Origin: Cutibacterium porci
Lineage (GTDB): Bacteria; Actinomycetota; Actinomycetes; Propionibacteriales; Propionibacteriaceae
Assembly (NCBI RefSeq): GCF_009696315.1
Contig: NZ_VUMG01000001.1
Span: 124,001 to 188,000, forward strand
Direction of reading: 5' to 3'
DNA: 64,000 nt
The notes under the pieces were generated by a model that saw only the letters and a list, made by a program, of their open reading frames with translations, made no database searches and was not told where the DNA came from. The translations under genes and the position numbers were made by a program. Shown in pieces: positions 1 through 9,525 of this stretch. The number at the start of each line of letters is the position of its first letter. Position 1 is the first letter of the stretch.

Positions 1-117
1 GGATAACGCCACGAGAATATGCATCGACGCAGTGCCAGCACCACGACTTGGCAAGGGAACTTTCGACTTTGCCAAAATGACCCCGCAAACCACGGGATCT
101 AGCCATCACCGGAGGCG

Positions 118-1128
118 CTAGTGATCGGCCTTCTCGGATTCCTCGATGAGCGGCGGACAGACAAACTCGCCGGTGGCACGACCCTTCCGGTCCAGCATCC
201 AACCCATAGATTTGTGGCTGCGCATGTACACGATCGTCTCCGCAGGGGCTAGACCCGGAATCGCCTCAGCGATCGCCGATTCGATCGTGCCGATTCCGCT
301 GTGACGCTCCACCCGGAAGTTAACTCGCAGGTTGTTGCTACCCGTGATCCACATACAGGACCGCAGTGCCGACTGTTGACGCAGCAATTCCAACACCCGC
401 GTCTTATGGTTAAGGGGAATCGTCGCGGTCCAGGTGCACTCTTGACTCCACCCACCCAGCTCCGGGGCAACGTCACACCGCAACTGAATCTGCCGGTTGG
501 TCAGTAGTTTCTGCAGCCGGCGGTGCAGGGTGCTGGCAGGCACGTCTAGAGTACGGGCAAGCGAGGTGGCGCTAGTGCGCCCATCAATAGCTAGCAGGCG
601 AGCCAGCTCGCGGTCCAAGTCGTCGGGAGGCAGCATCCACAGTTCTCCCGGCCGGGGCCCTTTTGCAAGGCTTTTCTCCCTTTTACTCAGGACGCCGATG
701 CGCCAGGAATCCGAACCGATAACAACTGATGTCACCAAGGCGCTGCGCGAGCCATGGACGCCACGCAACCCTCCGATCCAGTCGATCACCATATCTGACA
801 GCGTGGGGAAATCCGGTGCAACGACGGTCAGAAGAAGGTCACGGTTCCCTGTTGTTTCATCAACACTGACGATCATGGGGTTTGCGCACAGGGCCTTGAT
901 GACCTGAGGAAGACTCTCGGTGTGACAGTCGACCTCGACGATCGCAGTCATCTGCTGATCGAGGTTCGGACAAGCCGTTATCCACGCGACTCCGTCATCA
1001 ACGAGACGCTGCCAACGGTGCGCGACGGTCGTCGGAGAGACGGCCAAAATCTTACCCACTTTAGCCCAGCTGGCACGTGGGTCGATTTGCAACACGTTGA
1101 CGAGTCGTCGGTCAAGCTCTTCGTACAT
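118..1128 (-). CDS. Lrp/AsnC-family regulator with two HTH-RAM units
   Basis: A 336-residue DNA-binding regulator. It carries two Lrp/AsnC units in tandem: a winged HTH at about residues 5-50 (DRRLVNVLQIDPRASW), a ligand-binding RAM domain at about 65-140, a second HTH at about 172-215 (LDRELARLLAIDGRTS) and a second RAM region at about 225-300. Ordinary Lrp proteins are half this length, so this is a tandem-fused form, a type known in actinobacteria. It is divergent from the ornithine-degradation operon across a 298-bp gap, so control of that operon by ornithine or a pathway amino acid is the natural inference. The ligand is not visible in the sequence. Confidence 0.9.
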   Translation of the reverse strand: MYEELDRRLVNVLQIDPRASWAKVGKILAVSPTTVAHRWQRLVDDGVAWITACPNLDQQMTAIVEVDCHTESLPQVIKALCANPMIVSVDETTGNRDLLLTVVAPDFPTLSDMVIDWIGGLRGVHGSRSALVTSVVIGSDSWRIGVLSKREKSLAKGPRPGELWMLPPDDLDRELARLLAIDGRTSATSLARTLDVPASTLHRRLQKLLTNRQIQLRCDVAPELGGWSQECTWTATIPLNHKTRVLELLRQQSALRSCMWITGSNNLRVNFRVERHSGIGTIESAIAEAIPGLAPAETIVYMRSHKSMGWMLDRKGRATGEFVCPPLIEESEKADH

Positions 1129-1426
1129 GTGGCTCCTTCGCCGACGCTGGGAAGATCACCAAAAGTGTCTCACTTCGGTTGGGAAAAACGTGCACCCACC
1201 CGGCCAATTGTGCGCACATCTGTCACATGGGCCGCTGCACAAACTCCCAGTGCCAGGGTAGGGGCCGAACGGATCAACGAAGAGCCGTCGACCTGCACAG
1301 CCGCAGGTCAGGGCAGGCCCCCTTCGGCTGCAGAGATGCCGCCAGCACAGCGCGTGTGACTGACAGTGACGCCACAAGGAAGCCGGCTCGCTTCAGCATC
1401 AGACATCGTCGTCAGGAGGAACCACA
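1129..1426. promoter_or_regulatory. Divergent promoter region with a 10-bp palindrome
   Basis: The gap between the Lrp-type regulator and ord must hold both promoters. A perfect 10-bp palindrome, TGTGCGCACA, lies at 1209-1218 and is a candidate operator for the regulator. A strong ribosome binding site, AGGAGG, at 1414-1419 precedes the ord ATG by 7 bases. No clear -35/-10 pair was found by eye and no open reading frame in the gap looks real. Confidence 0.45.
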
Positions 1427-2470
1427 ATGACCGCCACTACCCCCATCCGAGTCGTCCAGTGGGGCCTGGGAGCGATGGGCCAGGGCATGGCCAAACTCAT
1501 CGCGGCCAAGGACGGGCTTGACCTCGTCGGAGCCATTGACGTTAATCCAGCCCTTGATGGCAAGGATGTTGGCGAGGTTCTCGGCACCGATCCGCTGGGA
1601 GTCAGCGTCACCACCGACCCGGCGTCCATCCTCGATTCCAGCAAGGTCGATGTCGTCACCATCGCCACAACCTCGTGGGTGCGCGATCAGATCGCCGATC
1701 TACGCACCATCATCACCGCTGGCATCAATGTCGTAAGCATCGCCGAAGAGATGTCCTGTCCCGAGGCTCAAAACCCCGATCTAGCCAAGGAACTTGATGA
1801 CCTCGCCAAAAAGCACGGTGTTTCGGCCGTCGGCGTCGGCGTCAACCCCGGATTCGTACTTGACCACCTCGTCGTCGCCCTCTGCTCCGGAAACCAGGAA
1901 GTCACCCATATCGAGGCCCGCCGTGTCAACGACCTCGCCCCGTACGGCCAAACTGTCCTGCGAACTCAGGGAGTCGGTACCACGCCCGAGGAATTCAAGG
2001 CTGGAGTCGCGGACGGATCCATCGTTGGTCACGTCGGCTTCCCAGAGTCCATTCGGCTCATTAGCGACGCCCTAGGACTCGGGGTCGACTCGATTGAACA
2101 GCACATCGAACCCATCATCGCTAAGGTCGCCCGGCCCGCACGTGACCGCACCGTTGAGCCGGGACAGGTGGCCGGCTGCAACCACACCGCTGTCGGACGC
2201 CGTGGCGGCGATGAGGTCATCCGACTCATCCATCCGCAGCAGGTAGCCCCGGAAGCTGAAGGCCAGGAGACCGGCGACTTCATTACCATCACCGGTGTTC
2301 CTGACATCGCGATGTCGACAGGTCCAGAAATTGCTGGCGGCAAGGCCACCGCGGGAATATGCGTCAACACCATCCCGCGCATTCTCGCAGCCACCCCCGG
2401 CCTTAAGCGCATCATTGACCTGCCCTCGCCATGTGCCCTCATGGGGCCGTCGGCCTACGAGCGTCGCTGA
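1427..2470 (+). CDS. ord: 2,4-diaminopentanoate dehydrogenase
   Basis: A 347-residue NAD(P)-dependent enzyme that oxidatively deaminates (2R,4S)-2,4-diaminopentanoate to 2-amino-4-oxopentanoate in ornithine degradation. The N-terminus has a Rossmann nucleotide-binding motif (QWGLGAMGQGMAKLI), as in the dihydrodipicolinate reductase-like family to which Ord belongs. Start: ATG behind AGGAGG at 1414-1419. It is the first gene of the operon ord-ortA-ortB-oraS-oraE-reactivase-orr, whose later junctions mostly overlap by four bases. The full set of partners makes this assignment stronger than the sequence alone would. Confidence 0.92.
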   Translation: MTATTPIRVVQWGLGAMGQGMAKLIAAKDGLDLVGAIDVNPALDGKDVGEVLGTDPLGVSVTTDPASILDSSKVDVVTIATTSWVRDQIADLRTIITAGINVVSIAEEMSCPEAQNPDLAKELDDLAKKHGVSAVGVGVNPGFVLDHLVVALCSGNQEVTHIEARRVNDLAPYGQTVLRTQGVGTTPEEFKAGVADGSIVGHVGFPESIRLISDALGLGVDSIEQHIEPIIAKVARPARDRTVEPGQVAGCNHTAVGRRGGDEVIRLIHPQQVAPEAEGQETGDFITITGVPDIAMSTGPEIAGGKATAGICVNTIPRILAATPGLKRIIDLPSPCALMGPSAYERR

Positions 2471-2481
2471 GCGAGGTCACC

Positions 2482-2829
2482 ATGGCAGATATCCCGAACA
2501 ACGCCCCACTGGCAAGCGACCCCATTCCGAAGGGCACCTGGGTTGAGGTTCGCACCATCATCTTGCAGCCCTCAGAGCGTGCCGCTGCCGTACCGGCGGA
2601 CACCGCCGCCACACCTCTCGTGCAGTGGGTCAGCGGATTCCTCGACGACGAGGCGCACCTCGGCGACGAAGTCACCATCACCACAATTATCGGCCGCCAC
2701 CACACCGGCGTCCTCGACTGCGTCAATCCCAGCTACAGCCACAGTTTTGGCAACACCGTGCCCGAGTTGTTGACCATCGGCACCAGACACGAACCCATCA
2801 CGTCTTGCGGGCAGGAGGACCAGTCATGA
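2482..2829 (+). CDS. ortA: 2-amino-4-ketopentanoate thiolase, alpha subunit
   Basis: A 115-residue subunit of the thiolase that cleaves 2-amino-4-ketopentanoate with CoA to acetyl-CoA and D-alanine. The sequence shows the family pattern: KGTWVEVRTIILQPSERA near the start, then WVSGFL, GDEVTI and the C-terminal NPSYSHSFGNTVPELL. I place the start at the ATG at 2482 (MADIPNN), preceded by GAGG at 2473-2476. A longer in-frame version from 2431 would overlap ord and adds unconserved residues. The stop overlaps the ortB start (ATGA). Confidence 0.9.
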   Translation: MADIPNNAPLASDPIPKGTWVEVRTIILQPSERAAAVPADTAATPLVQWVSGFLDDEAHLGDEVTITTIIGRHHTGVLDCVNPSYSHSFGNTVPELLTIGTRHEPITSCGQEDQS

Positions 2830-4247
2830 GCAACTCATATGACGACGTTATGGCGCGCCGTAGCGACATCATGCGGCGTGCCCTTGCCCTTGACTACGAC
2901 AGTTTTCAGCGCAATGACCTGGTCTTCGACTATGACGCCTTGATGTCTTCTACCGGTTACGACCTGGACGACGTCGCGCGCATCCAAGCCGAGACCAAGG
3001 TTGGTCACACCCCGCTGTACGAGTTGCATCGCCTTACCGAAGCCGTCCGTCAGATCGCCGGCCCCGGAAAGGGAGCCCGCATTCTCCTTAAGGACGAGGC
3101 CGCTAATGCATCGGGCAGTTTTAAGGCCCGCCGAGCCTCCTTGAGTGCCCATGAAGCCCAGGTGAAGGGCTTCGCTGGCATGGTGACGGCAACCAGCGGT
3201 AACTATGGCGCTGCGGTTGCCTCTCAAGCCGCTCAGCGCGGGCTAGCCTGCATCGTCATTCAGGAAATATACGACTCCCACCACATTGGCCAGCCCGAGA
3301 TTGTCGAAAAATCCCGAGCGTGCGAAGCCTACGGCGCAGAAGTGATCAAACTGACCGTTGGGCCAGAGCTTTTCTACGTACTTCTGCGAACCCTGGAGGA
3401 CACCGGGTACTTCAACGCCAGCCTCTACACCCCCTACGGCATCGCCGGCATTGAGACCCTCGGTGCCGAAATCGGCCGTGAGGTGCAGCAACGCTACGGA
3501 CGCCAACCCGACGCCGTCGTCGTCACCCACGCTGGTGGCGGCAACATCACCGGAACCACGCGCGGCCTGCGCAAGGTCGGCTGCGACGAAACTCAGGTGA
3601 TCGCCGTATCGGTGGACCTCACTGGACTCCACATGGCGTCCGACCACGACTTCAATAACAAGTCATTTACGACCGGACACACTGGTTTTGGCGTTCCGTT
3701 CGCAACCTGGCCCGACCGCGTCGACGTCCCGCGCAATGCTGCCCGTCCGCTGCGGTACATGGATGGCTACCAGTTGGTGTCCCAAGGCGAAGTTTTCTAC
3801 ATGACCGAGTTGCTCACCAAGATCGAGGGGTTGGAGCGTGGACCGGCCGGCAACACCAGCCTGACGGCGGCAGTAGCCATGGCTCGTGAGATGGATCGCG
3901 ACCAAATCGTCGTCGTCCAAGAGACCGAATACACCGGCGCCGGAAAACACCATAACAGCCAGCTGTCTTTTGCGCGGTCACGCGGAATTGAGGTTCGACG
4001 CGGCGACCCCGCCGGCAACGTTCCGGGCAAGGCGATCGTCATTCCCGAACGCCTCGACCAGATCAGCGTCCATCCTCTCGATCTCGACAAGCTGCGCCAC
4101 AGCTATCTGCGTCACGCCAGTCAGATCGTGGCACCCGAGCGCTGGGGAGACGCTGAGCTGGACTTCCTAGCGGCTGAAACTAACACCACCGCTGACGACG
4201 TTCGCCAGATCGGCGTTGACCTGGCTACACACCCGAAAGGAGCATGA
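2826..4247 (+). CDS. ortB: 2-amino-4-ketopentanoate thiolase, beta (PLP) subunit
   Basis: A 473-residue fold-type II PLP enzyme, the catalytic partner of OrtA. Together they perform the thiolytic cleavage that yields acetyl-CoA and D-alanine. The PLP-binding lysine is in ANASGSFKARRA (about K100), followed by TSGNYGAAVA, which would hold the cofactor phosphate. The start at 2826 is translationally coupled to ortA by an ATGA overlap. An in-frame extension back to 2625 would run through ortA and is rejected. The last codons overlap oraS in the same way. Confidence 0.92.
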   Translation: MSNSYDDVMARRSDIMRRALALDYDSFQRNDLVFDYDALMSSTGYDLDDVARIQAETKVGHTPLYELHRLTEAVRQIAGPGKGARILLKDEAANASGSFKARRASLSAHEAQVKGFAGMVTATSGNYGAAVASQAAQRGLACIVIQEIYDSHHIGQPEIVEKSRACEAYGAEVIKLTVGPELFYVLLRTLEDTGYFNASLYTPYGIAGIETLGAEIGREVQQRYGRQPDAVVVTHAGGGNITGTTRGLRKVGCDETQVIAVSVDLTGLHMASDHDFNNKSFTTGHTGFGVPFATWPDRVDVPRNAARPLRYMDGYQLVSQGEVFYMTELLTKIEGLERGPAGNTSLTAAVAMAREMDRDQIVVVQETEYTGAGKHHNSQLSFARSRGIEVRRGDPAGNVPGKAIVIPERLDQISVHPLDLDKLRHSYLRHASQIVAPERWGDAELDFLAAETNTTADDVRQIGVDLATHPKGA

Positions 4248-4669
4248 TGTCCAACTCGGATCAGGAGCGCATCGAGCGTTATGAAGCTCTGCGCACCGAA
4301 CTCGCCGGTCTTGACGACGCCGCCCTCAAAGAGCGCTTTTGGCAACTGTGTGAACAGGTCATGACCCCAGTCGTTGACCTCGCCCGCACTCACACCACCC
4401 CGTCTATCGAGCGGTCCGTGCTCTTGCGCATGGGCATCGACTCGGTGACAACTCACGCCGTTGTTGAGAACGTCTTCGCCGCCGGCCTGGGAGGCAAGGG
4501 AGCTGGCCACGCCGTGTTGCGGCTATCTCGCCGTGACGGCATCAATCTACGGGACGCCGCCTCCCGCATCGCCGAGGACCCCAAGGCCCTCGACGGACTC
4601 TTCGATGGCAGTCCGCTGCCACCAGCGAAGACGCCGACTGCGGATTCCAAGGAAGGAGCCTCGGCATGA
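4244..4669 (+). CDS. oraS: D-ornithine 4,5-aminomutase, small subunit
   Basis: A 141-residue small subunit of the adenosylcobalamin- and PLP-dependent D-ornithine 4,5-aminomutase, which moves the terminal amino group of D-ornithine to give 2,4-diaminopentanoate. It is mostly helical, with the family region LRMGIDSVTTHAVVENVFAA and the glycine-rich GLGGKGAGHAVLRL. Two adjacent ATG codons (4244 and 4247) could start it; 4244 overlaps the ortB stop. Its end overlaps oraE by four bases, as expected for a two-subunit complex made together. Confidence 0.92.
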   Translation: MMSNSDQERIERYEALRTELAGLDDAALKERFWQLCEQVMTPVVDLARTHTTPSIERSVLLRMGIDSVTTHAVVENVFAAGLGGKGAGHAVLRLSRRDGINLRDAASRIAEDPKALDGLFDGSPLPPAKTPTADSKEGASA

Positions 4670-6969
4670 CCATCCAAGACCCGTGTCTGCACCACGCCCA
4701 TGCCCATGAGCAGGCAGACCCTACGACCGTGACGCCTCCGCAGAACGTCGAGCCCCGTCCCGAACCGGACTTGCCCGGCCCGAATACCAAGCTCGACGTC
4801 GAGAACATTCTCACCGACCTTGAGCACTATCACCCCCGTCGCAAGGGGTGGACGTGGCGCAACGTGCCCGAAGAGGGAGTCGACATGGGCGACTTCCACT
4901 ACCGGAATATGTCGACTCCGCTGAAACAGAGCGTGCCCCTGCCCGCCGCGGAATACTTCGAGAATATTGATCCCCAACCGGCACCCGTCGTCACCTCTGA
5001 GATCGCTTCCGGGCACTTCGAAGACGATCTTCGCCGCATGAGGATGGCCGCCTGGCATGGTGCTGATCACATCATGGTCATCCGCACCACCGGCCAAAGC
5101 CACATCGATGGACTGCTGGAGGGCACCCCGGAAGGCATCGGCGGTGTTCCGATTACCCGTAAGCAGCTGCGAGCAAGCCGCAAAGCCTGCGACCTTATCG
5201 AGGACGAGGTAGGACGCCCCATCAATTTCCACTCCTATGTGTCTGGAGTGGCCGGTCCCGAAGTGGCCGTCCTCTTCGCCGAGGAAGGAGTCAACGGCGC
5301 CCATCAGGATCCGCAGTACAACCTGCTGTACCGCAATATCAATGCTTATCGCAGCTATGTTGATGCCGGCGAGGCCAAGAAGGTCATGGCTGGAGCTCAG
5401 ATCTTCCAGATCGACGGTGCCCACAATGCCAATGCCACAGCCAGACATGGCTGGAAGGTCATGCCGGAGCTCATGGTCCAGCACGGCCTCAACTGTATGT
5501 TCTCGGTACTGGTAGGAATGCCGAAAGACCTCATCGGTTTGTCGACGGTCCCGCCCAGCGCACCCCCGGCACCGAAACTTTGGTACGACCTGCCGTACGC
5601 GGTGGCCTTGCGGGATTTGTTCAGCGAGTACAAGATGCGTGCGCAGCAAAATACCCGGTATATCGAGTCTGACCTTGCCGAGGCTATCCGCACCCACACC
5701 ATCGACACCCTCATCTCGATGCTGACGAGTGCGGACATTCAGTCGACAATCACCCCTGACGAAGGTCGCAACTTGCCCTGGCACCACAACTCGGTGCGCG
5801 GCATCCAGACGGTCAAGCAAACCTGGGCCGCCCTCGATGGCATCAAGGAAATGGTGACCATTAACCGCGAGGGGCCACTGGGAGATATGGCCCGCGACCT
5901 CAAGGAGAGGGCAATCGGGTTCCTTGCCGAAATGCTCCACGTTGGCGGCTATTTCGCCGCGGTTGAAGACGGGTTCTTTGTCGACTCGGCAGAATTCCCT
6001 GAACGCAACCACGACGGTATTGCCCGTGACGGCCAAGGCGGAATCGCCGAGGGAACCGTCGTCGAGCGCGACCCTGACTACCTCGCCCCAGTTTGCGACC
6101 ATTTTGGCAACAACAGCGTGCCTGAGGGCCTCGACAAGCCATGTGACCTCATCGACGGCTGCACTCTGTGCAAACCCGAGAAAATCGTCTACATCGACGA
6201 GCTCGACCCCAACGATTCGGCAGCCACTCGCTTGGCCCGCACCCGCCCATTCCGCGATGGCACGGCACTGCGGCCCGAGGCTGAGTGGGCTGGTGACGGC
6301 GTTGTCTTGGTGCAAATGAACATCCCCGCGTCCGAAGACATCGCCCGAGAGGCAGCCGTCGAGATGGCGCGCAAGATGGGCCTCACCGATCCTCAGGTGT
6401 GCAACCTGCAAGTGCTACACCCTGCTGAAGGGTGCTTCGTTGAGGTCAAGGGTCAGGTGACCCACGTCGACGTCGACCCGTCCACGCTGACGATCCCCGA
6501 AAAGATCGAGTTGCTTCCTCCCGATGAGCTGCGCCAGTACGTCACCGACCATGAAGTGTCGGTTGTTGCCGGCACTGTTGGCGAGGACGAACACAGCGTC
6601 GGCCTGCGCGAAATCCTCGACATCAAGCACGGCGGGATCGAGAAATATGGCGTCAAATACCGCTACCTCGGCACCTCCGTTCCGGTGGAGAAGATGGTCG
6701 ATGCAGCCATCGAAAGCGGCGCCGACGCCATCCTCATCTCGACCATTATCAGCCACAATGACATTCATCGCACGATGATGCGCAAACTCGCTGATCTTGC
6801 CACCGAGAAGGGGATACGCGACAAAATCGTCCTCATCGCCGGTGGTACCCAGGTGAGTCGGGAAATGGCCGCCGAGACCGGCCTTGACGCCACCTTCGGG
6901 CGTGGCACCAAAGGCATCGACGTCCTCGACGCCATCGTCCGCACCATGCAGGCCCGCGAGGAAGCCTGA
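4666..6969 (+). CDS. oraE: D-ornithine 4,5-aminomutase, large B12/PLP subunit
   Basis: A 767-residue catalytic subunit. Residues from about 90 to 540 match the radical TIM-barrel part. The C-terminal part (about 630-760) is a B12-binding Rossmann domain with the base-off motif DxHxxG at D641-E-H643-S-V-G646. K654 lies 11 residues after the cobalt-ligating histidine, the same spacing I recall for the PLP lysine and B12 histidine of the characterised clostridial enzyme. A conserved stretch, DAILISTIISHNDIH, follows. The ATGA overlap with oraS supports the start. This enzyme class is inactivated during turnover, which explains the reactivase gene next to it. Confidence 0.95.
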   Translation: MTIQDPCLHHAHAHEQADPTTVTPPQNVEPRPEPDLPGPNTKLDVENILTDLEHYHPRRKGWTWRNVPEEGVDMGDFHYRNMSTPLKQSVPLPAAEYFENIDPQPAPVVTSEIASGHFEDDLRRMRMAAWHGADHIMVIRTTGQSHIDGLLEGTPEGIGGVPITRKQLRASRKACDLIEDEVGRPINFHSYVSGVAGPEVAVLFAEEGVNGAHQDPQYNLLYRNINAYRSYVDAGEAKKVMAGAQIFQIDGAHNANATARHGWKVMPELMVQHGLNCMFSVLVGMPKDLIGLSTVPPSAPPAPKLWYDLPYAVALRDLFSEYKMRAQQNTRYIESDLAEAIRTHTIDTLISMLTSADIQSTITPDEGRNLPWHHNSVRGIQTVKQTWAALDGIKEMVTINREGPLGDMARDLKERAIGFLAEMLHVGGYFAAVEDGFFVDSAEFPERNHDGIARDGQGGIAEGTVVERDPDYLAPVCDHFGNNSVPEGLDKPCDLIDGCTLCKPEKIVYIDELDPNDSAATRLARTRPFRDGTALRPEAEWAGDGVVLVQMNIPASEDIAREAAVEMARKMGLTDPQVCNLQVLHPAEGCFVEVKGQVTHVDVDPSTLTIPEKIELLPPDELRQYVTDHEVSVVAGTVGEDEHSVGLREILDIKHGGIEKYGVKYRYLGTSVPVEKMVDAAIESGADAILISTIISHNDIHRTMMRKLADLATEKGIRDKIVLIAGGTQVSREMAAETGLDATFGRGTKGIDVLDAIVRTMQAREEA

Positions 6970-6971
6970 TC

Positions 6972-8402
6972 ATGTCCGTGCTCACGACTCTGGAAATCGG
7001 CTCCACCATAACCAAGGCCAACGCCTTCACGCTGGAGTCCGGACTGCTGCACCACATTGGACAGGGGTTCGCTCCCACCTCAGTGTCCGCCGGCGACGTA
7101 CGTATCGGTGCGGATGCCGCAATTGCCCAGATGCGTGAGCGCTGCGGCCTACCACTCGACGCCGGGGAGATCTTCGTGAACTCCTCGGCGGCCGGTGGGC
7201 TGCGCATGAGCGTCCATGGTCTCACTCGGTCTATGACAGCCAGGGCTGCCCGCGAGGCGGCCCTGGGTGCCGGAGCCATCGTCACTATGACGACCGTCGG
7301 GGCGATGGACGAGTTCGACTTAGAAGATCTTCAAGAAAACAACCCCAACATCATTTTGTTGGCCGGCGGAGTCGACGACGGGGAGAAACGCATCGTCGTC
7401 GAGAATGCCCGCATCATTGCGTCCGCCCAACTAGGGGTCCCGGTGATCTATGCCGGAAATGCCCGAGTGAGGCGGCGGATCCAGCACATTTTTGCCGACG
7501 CCGGGCAGCCGCTGGCATGTGTCGACAACGTCTTCCCCGACGTCGACGTACTGCGCGTCGAACCGGTGCGTGCCGTCATCCACGACGTTTTCAACAACCA
7601 CATCACGGCCGCCCCCGGTATGGCCGGGCTGGCAGAATTGACGAGCCACGAGATCCTTCCCACCCCAGGCGCGGTGCTTCGCGCCACCGAGCTTTTCGTT
7701 GATGCGGTCGGAGACGCTGTCGTCATCGACGTTGGTGGTGCCACGACCGACGTTCACAGCGTCACCGACGGGTCGCCGGAATGGACCGCCCGGGTCATCG
7801 ACCCCGAGCCTCGCACCAAAAGGACCGTAGAAGGGGACCTGGGAGTTTTCGTCAACGCCCGTCGAGTCGCCGCCATGACAGACGAAGGTGAAGACGAGGA
7901 ACGTCTGGAGTGGTTACGCGCCATACCCAGTGACGATCGTGAGGCCGAAGTAACACGGTGGCTCACGAAGGAGGCCGTCGACATTGGCGTGAGTCGCCAT
8001 GCCGGTACCGTGACAGAAATCTTCACTCCGACAGGAAAAACGCAGGTTGTTCGCGGCAAAGACCTCAGTGCAGTCCGCTGGGTGGTGGGAACCGGCGGTG
8101 CCTTGACCCGGGTGCCAGGCGGTGCGGATATTCTTCGTCGAATCTGCACCGGAGCTGGCGCTCAACTGCTACCGAGTCCCGAGGCCACCATCGTCATCGA
8201 CCGCGACTATCGGTTCTCCGCGCTCGGCACGGTCGCCCAGTCCTACCCCGATGAGGTCCGTCAAACCTTCGCCGCCTGGATTGAATCTCTCACCGGCTAC
8301 ACAAAACTACCCGGCGACGAAGGGGGAGACGTGAAAGATGACGCAACCCCACCTGGCCCGGCAAAAAACGACCCCACGCATGGGACGGAAGCCACATCAT
8401 GA
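6972..8402 (+). CDS. GlmL/MutL-like ATPase, likely aminomutase reactivator
   Basis: A 476-residue protein of the ASKHA ATPase fold, of the type annotated as glutamate mutase MutL/GlmL. Phosphate-binding segments are visible at the N-terminus (TLEIGSTITKANAF) and in the middle (DAVVIDVGGATTDVHSV). It begins two bases after the oraE stop and overlaps the racemase start. Family members occur beside B12-dependent mutases, and by context this one probably exchanges damaged cobalamin in OraSE. That function is inferred from position and fold, not proven. The C-terminal 30 residues are charged and look disordered. Confidence 0.85.
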   Translation: MSVLTTLEIGSTITKANAFTLESGLLHHIGQGFAPTSVSAGDVRIGADAAIAQMRERCGLPLDAGEIFVNSSAAGGLRMSVHGLTRSMTARAAREAALGAGAIVTMTTVGAMDEFDLEDLQENNPNIILLAGGVDDGEKRIVVENARIIASAQLGVPVIYAGNARVRRRIQHIFADAGQPLACVDNVFPDVDVLRVEPVRAVIHDVFNNHITAAPGMAGLAELTSHEILPTPGAVLRATELFVDAVGDAVVIDVGGATTDVHSVTDGSPEWTARVIDPEPRTKRTVEGDLGVFVNARRVAAMTDEGEDEERLEWLRAIPSDDREAEVTRWLTKEAVDIGVSRHAGTVTEIFTPTGKTQVVRGKDLSAVRWVVGTGGALTRVPGGADILRRICTGAGAQLLPSPEATIVIDRDYRFSALGTVAQSYPDEVRQTFAAWIESLTGYTKLPGDEGGDVKDDATPPGPAKNDPTHGTEATS

Positions 8403-9487
8403 GCGGCCCCACTCCGCGATTGGAGATTTTCGCCGACCGCATCCGCAACAACGCCCGGGCAATTGTCAATCAATGCGCCGAACACGGAGTTCAGGTGGCA
8501 GCTGTCACCAAGGTGCTGCATGCCCACCCGGTACTCCTTCGAGCTCTGGAGAGTACCGGCGTCACGATGCTCGCCGATTCTCGGCTCCAAAACCTGCGCC
8601 AGATCGCCGAATGTGGCACCTCGTTGCCAACAATGTTGCTGCGAGCGCCCGGACGTCACGACATTGACGACACTGTCCAGCTCGCCGACATTTCTCTCAA
8701 CTCTTCCCTCACAACGATGACCGCCTTGTCGGACGCCGCTGTCCGAGCCGGAACCCGTCACGGGGTAATCGTCATGGTCGATGTCGGAGACCTCCGTGAA
8801 GGGGTGTGGCCCGACCACCTCGTCGACGTCGTCGCCTCGGCGGCTACTCTGCCCGGCATCGACGTCAAGGGGGTCGGAACTAACCTCGCCTGCTATGGCG
8901 GAGTCCAACCAAGCGTTGAAAACATGACTCGTCTGGTCCAGCTTCGCGATATGGCACGCGCAGCGACCGGTCTCGAACTGAGTCTCATCTCAGGCGGGAA
9001 CTCGGCAAATCTTCCCCTCATGATGAGCGGCGCCATGCCGTCGGAGATCAACAACCTGCGCATTGGCGAGGCCATCATCTTGGGTCGCAATACTCTCGAT
9101 CGATCACCGTGGCCACAAACTCGCCAAGATACCGTCGAAGTTGTCGCAGAGATCATCGAACTCGAGCGCAAACCGTCGATTCCGCTAGGACGCACCGGCG
9201 AAGACGCGTTCGGCCAACATGTCACCTTCACTGATCGCGGGATTCGGCTACGTGCTATTTGTAATCTCGGCCGTCAGGACGTCAATGCGTCCGATCTGAC
9301 GCCCGTTGACCCCGGCCACATAGTGCTGGGGGCCAGTTCCGATCACCTCATCGTTGATGTGACCGACTCTGCCGAATCCGTCGAGATCGGCACCGAAGTG
9401 AGATTCCGGCCCACCTACGCCGGTTTACTCGCCACCGCCACCTCCTCTGCTGTGTGGAAGGCAGCGGCCACTCCCCATCGCCTGTGA
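8399..9487 (+). CDS. orr: Ornithine racemase (alanine-racemase fold)
   Basis: A 362-residue fold-type III PLP enzyme. The N-terminal barrel starts with PRLEIFADRIRNNARAIV and the PLP lysine is K38 in VAAVTKVLHAHP. It resembles the ornithine racemase branch rather than Alr: the lysine motif differs from the AVKANAYGHG of true alanine racemases, and the gene is the last member of the ornithine operon. Role: L-ornithine to D-ornithine, the substrate of OraSE. The overlap with the upstream ATPase gene (ATGA) fixes the start. Confidence 0.88.
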   Translation: MSGPTPRLEIFADRIRNNARAIVNQCAEHGVQVAAVTKVLHAHPVLLRALESTGVTMLADSRLQNLRQIAECGTSLPTMLLRAPGRHDIDDTVQLADISLNSSLTTMTALSDAAVRAGTRHGVIVMVDVGDLREGVWPDHLVDVVASAATLPGIDVKGVGTNLACYGGVQPSVENMTRLVQLRDMARAATGLELSLISGGNSANLPLMMSGAMPSEINNLRIGEAIILGRNTLDRSPWPQTRQDTVEVVAEIIELERKPSIPLGRTGEDAFGQHVTFTDRGIRLRAICNLGRQDVNASDLTPVDPGHIVLGASSDHLIVDVTDSAESVEIGTEVRFRPTYAGLLATATSSAVWKAAATPHRL

Positions 9488-9525
9488 GGCGACCGTCATC
9501 ACCTTCACCGAACAAAGGAGTTCCC

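Noticed and set aside
4453-6411. 652-codon open frame on the minus strand
   Set aside because: It lies antisense to oraS and oraE, which have clear catalytic motifs. Long antisense frames are expected in GC-rich coding DNA, and its translation shows no domain.
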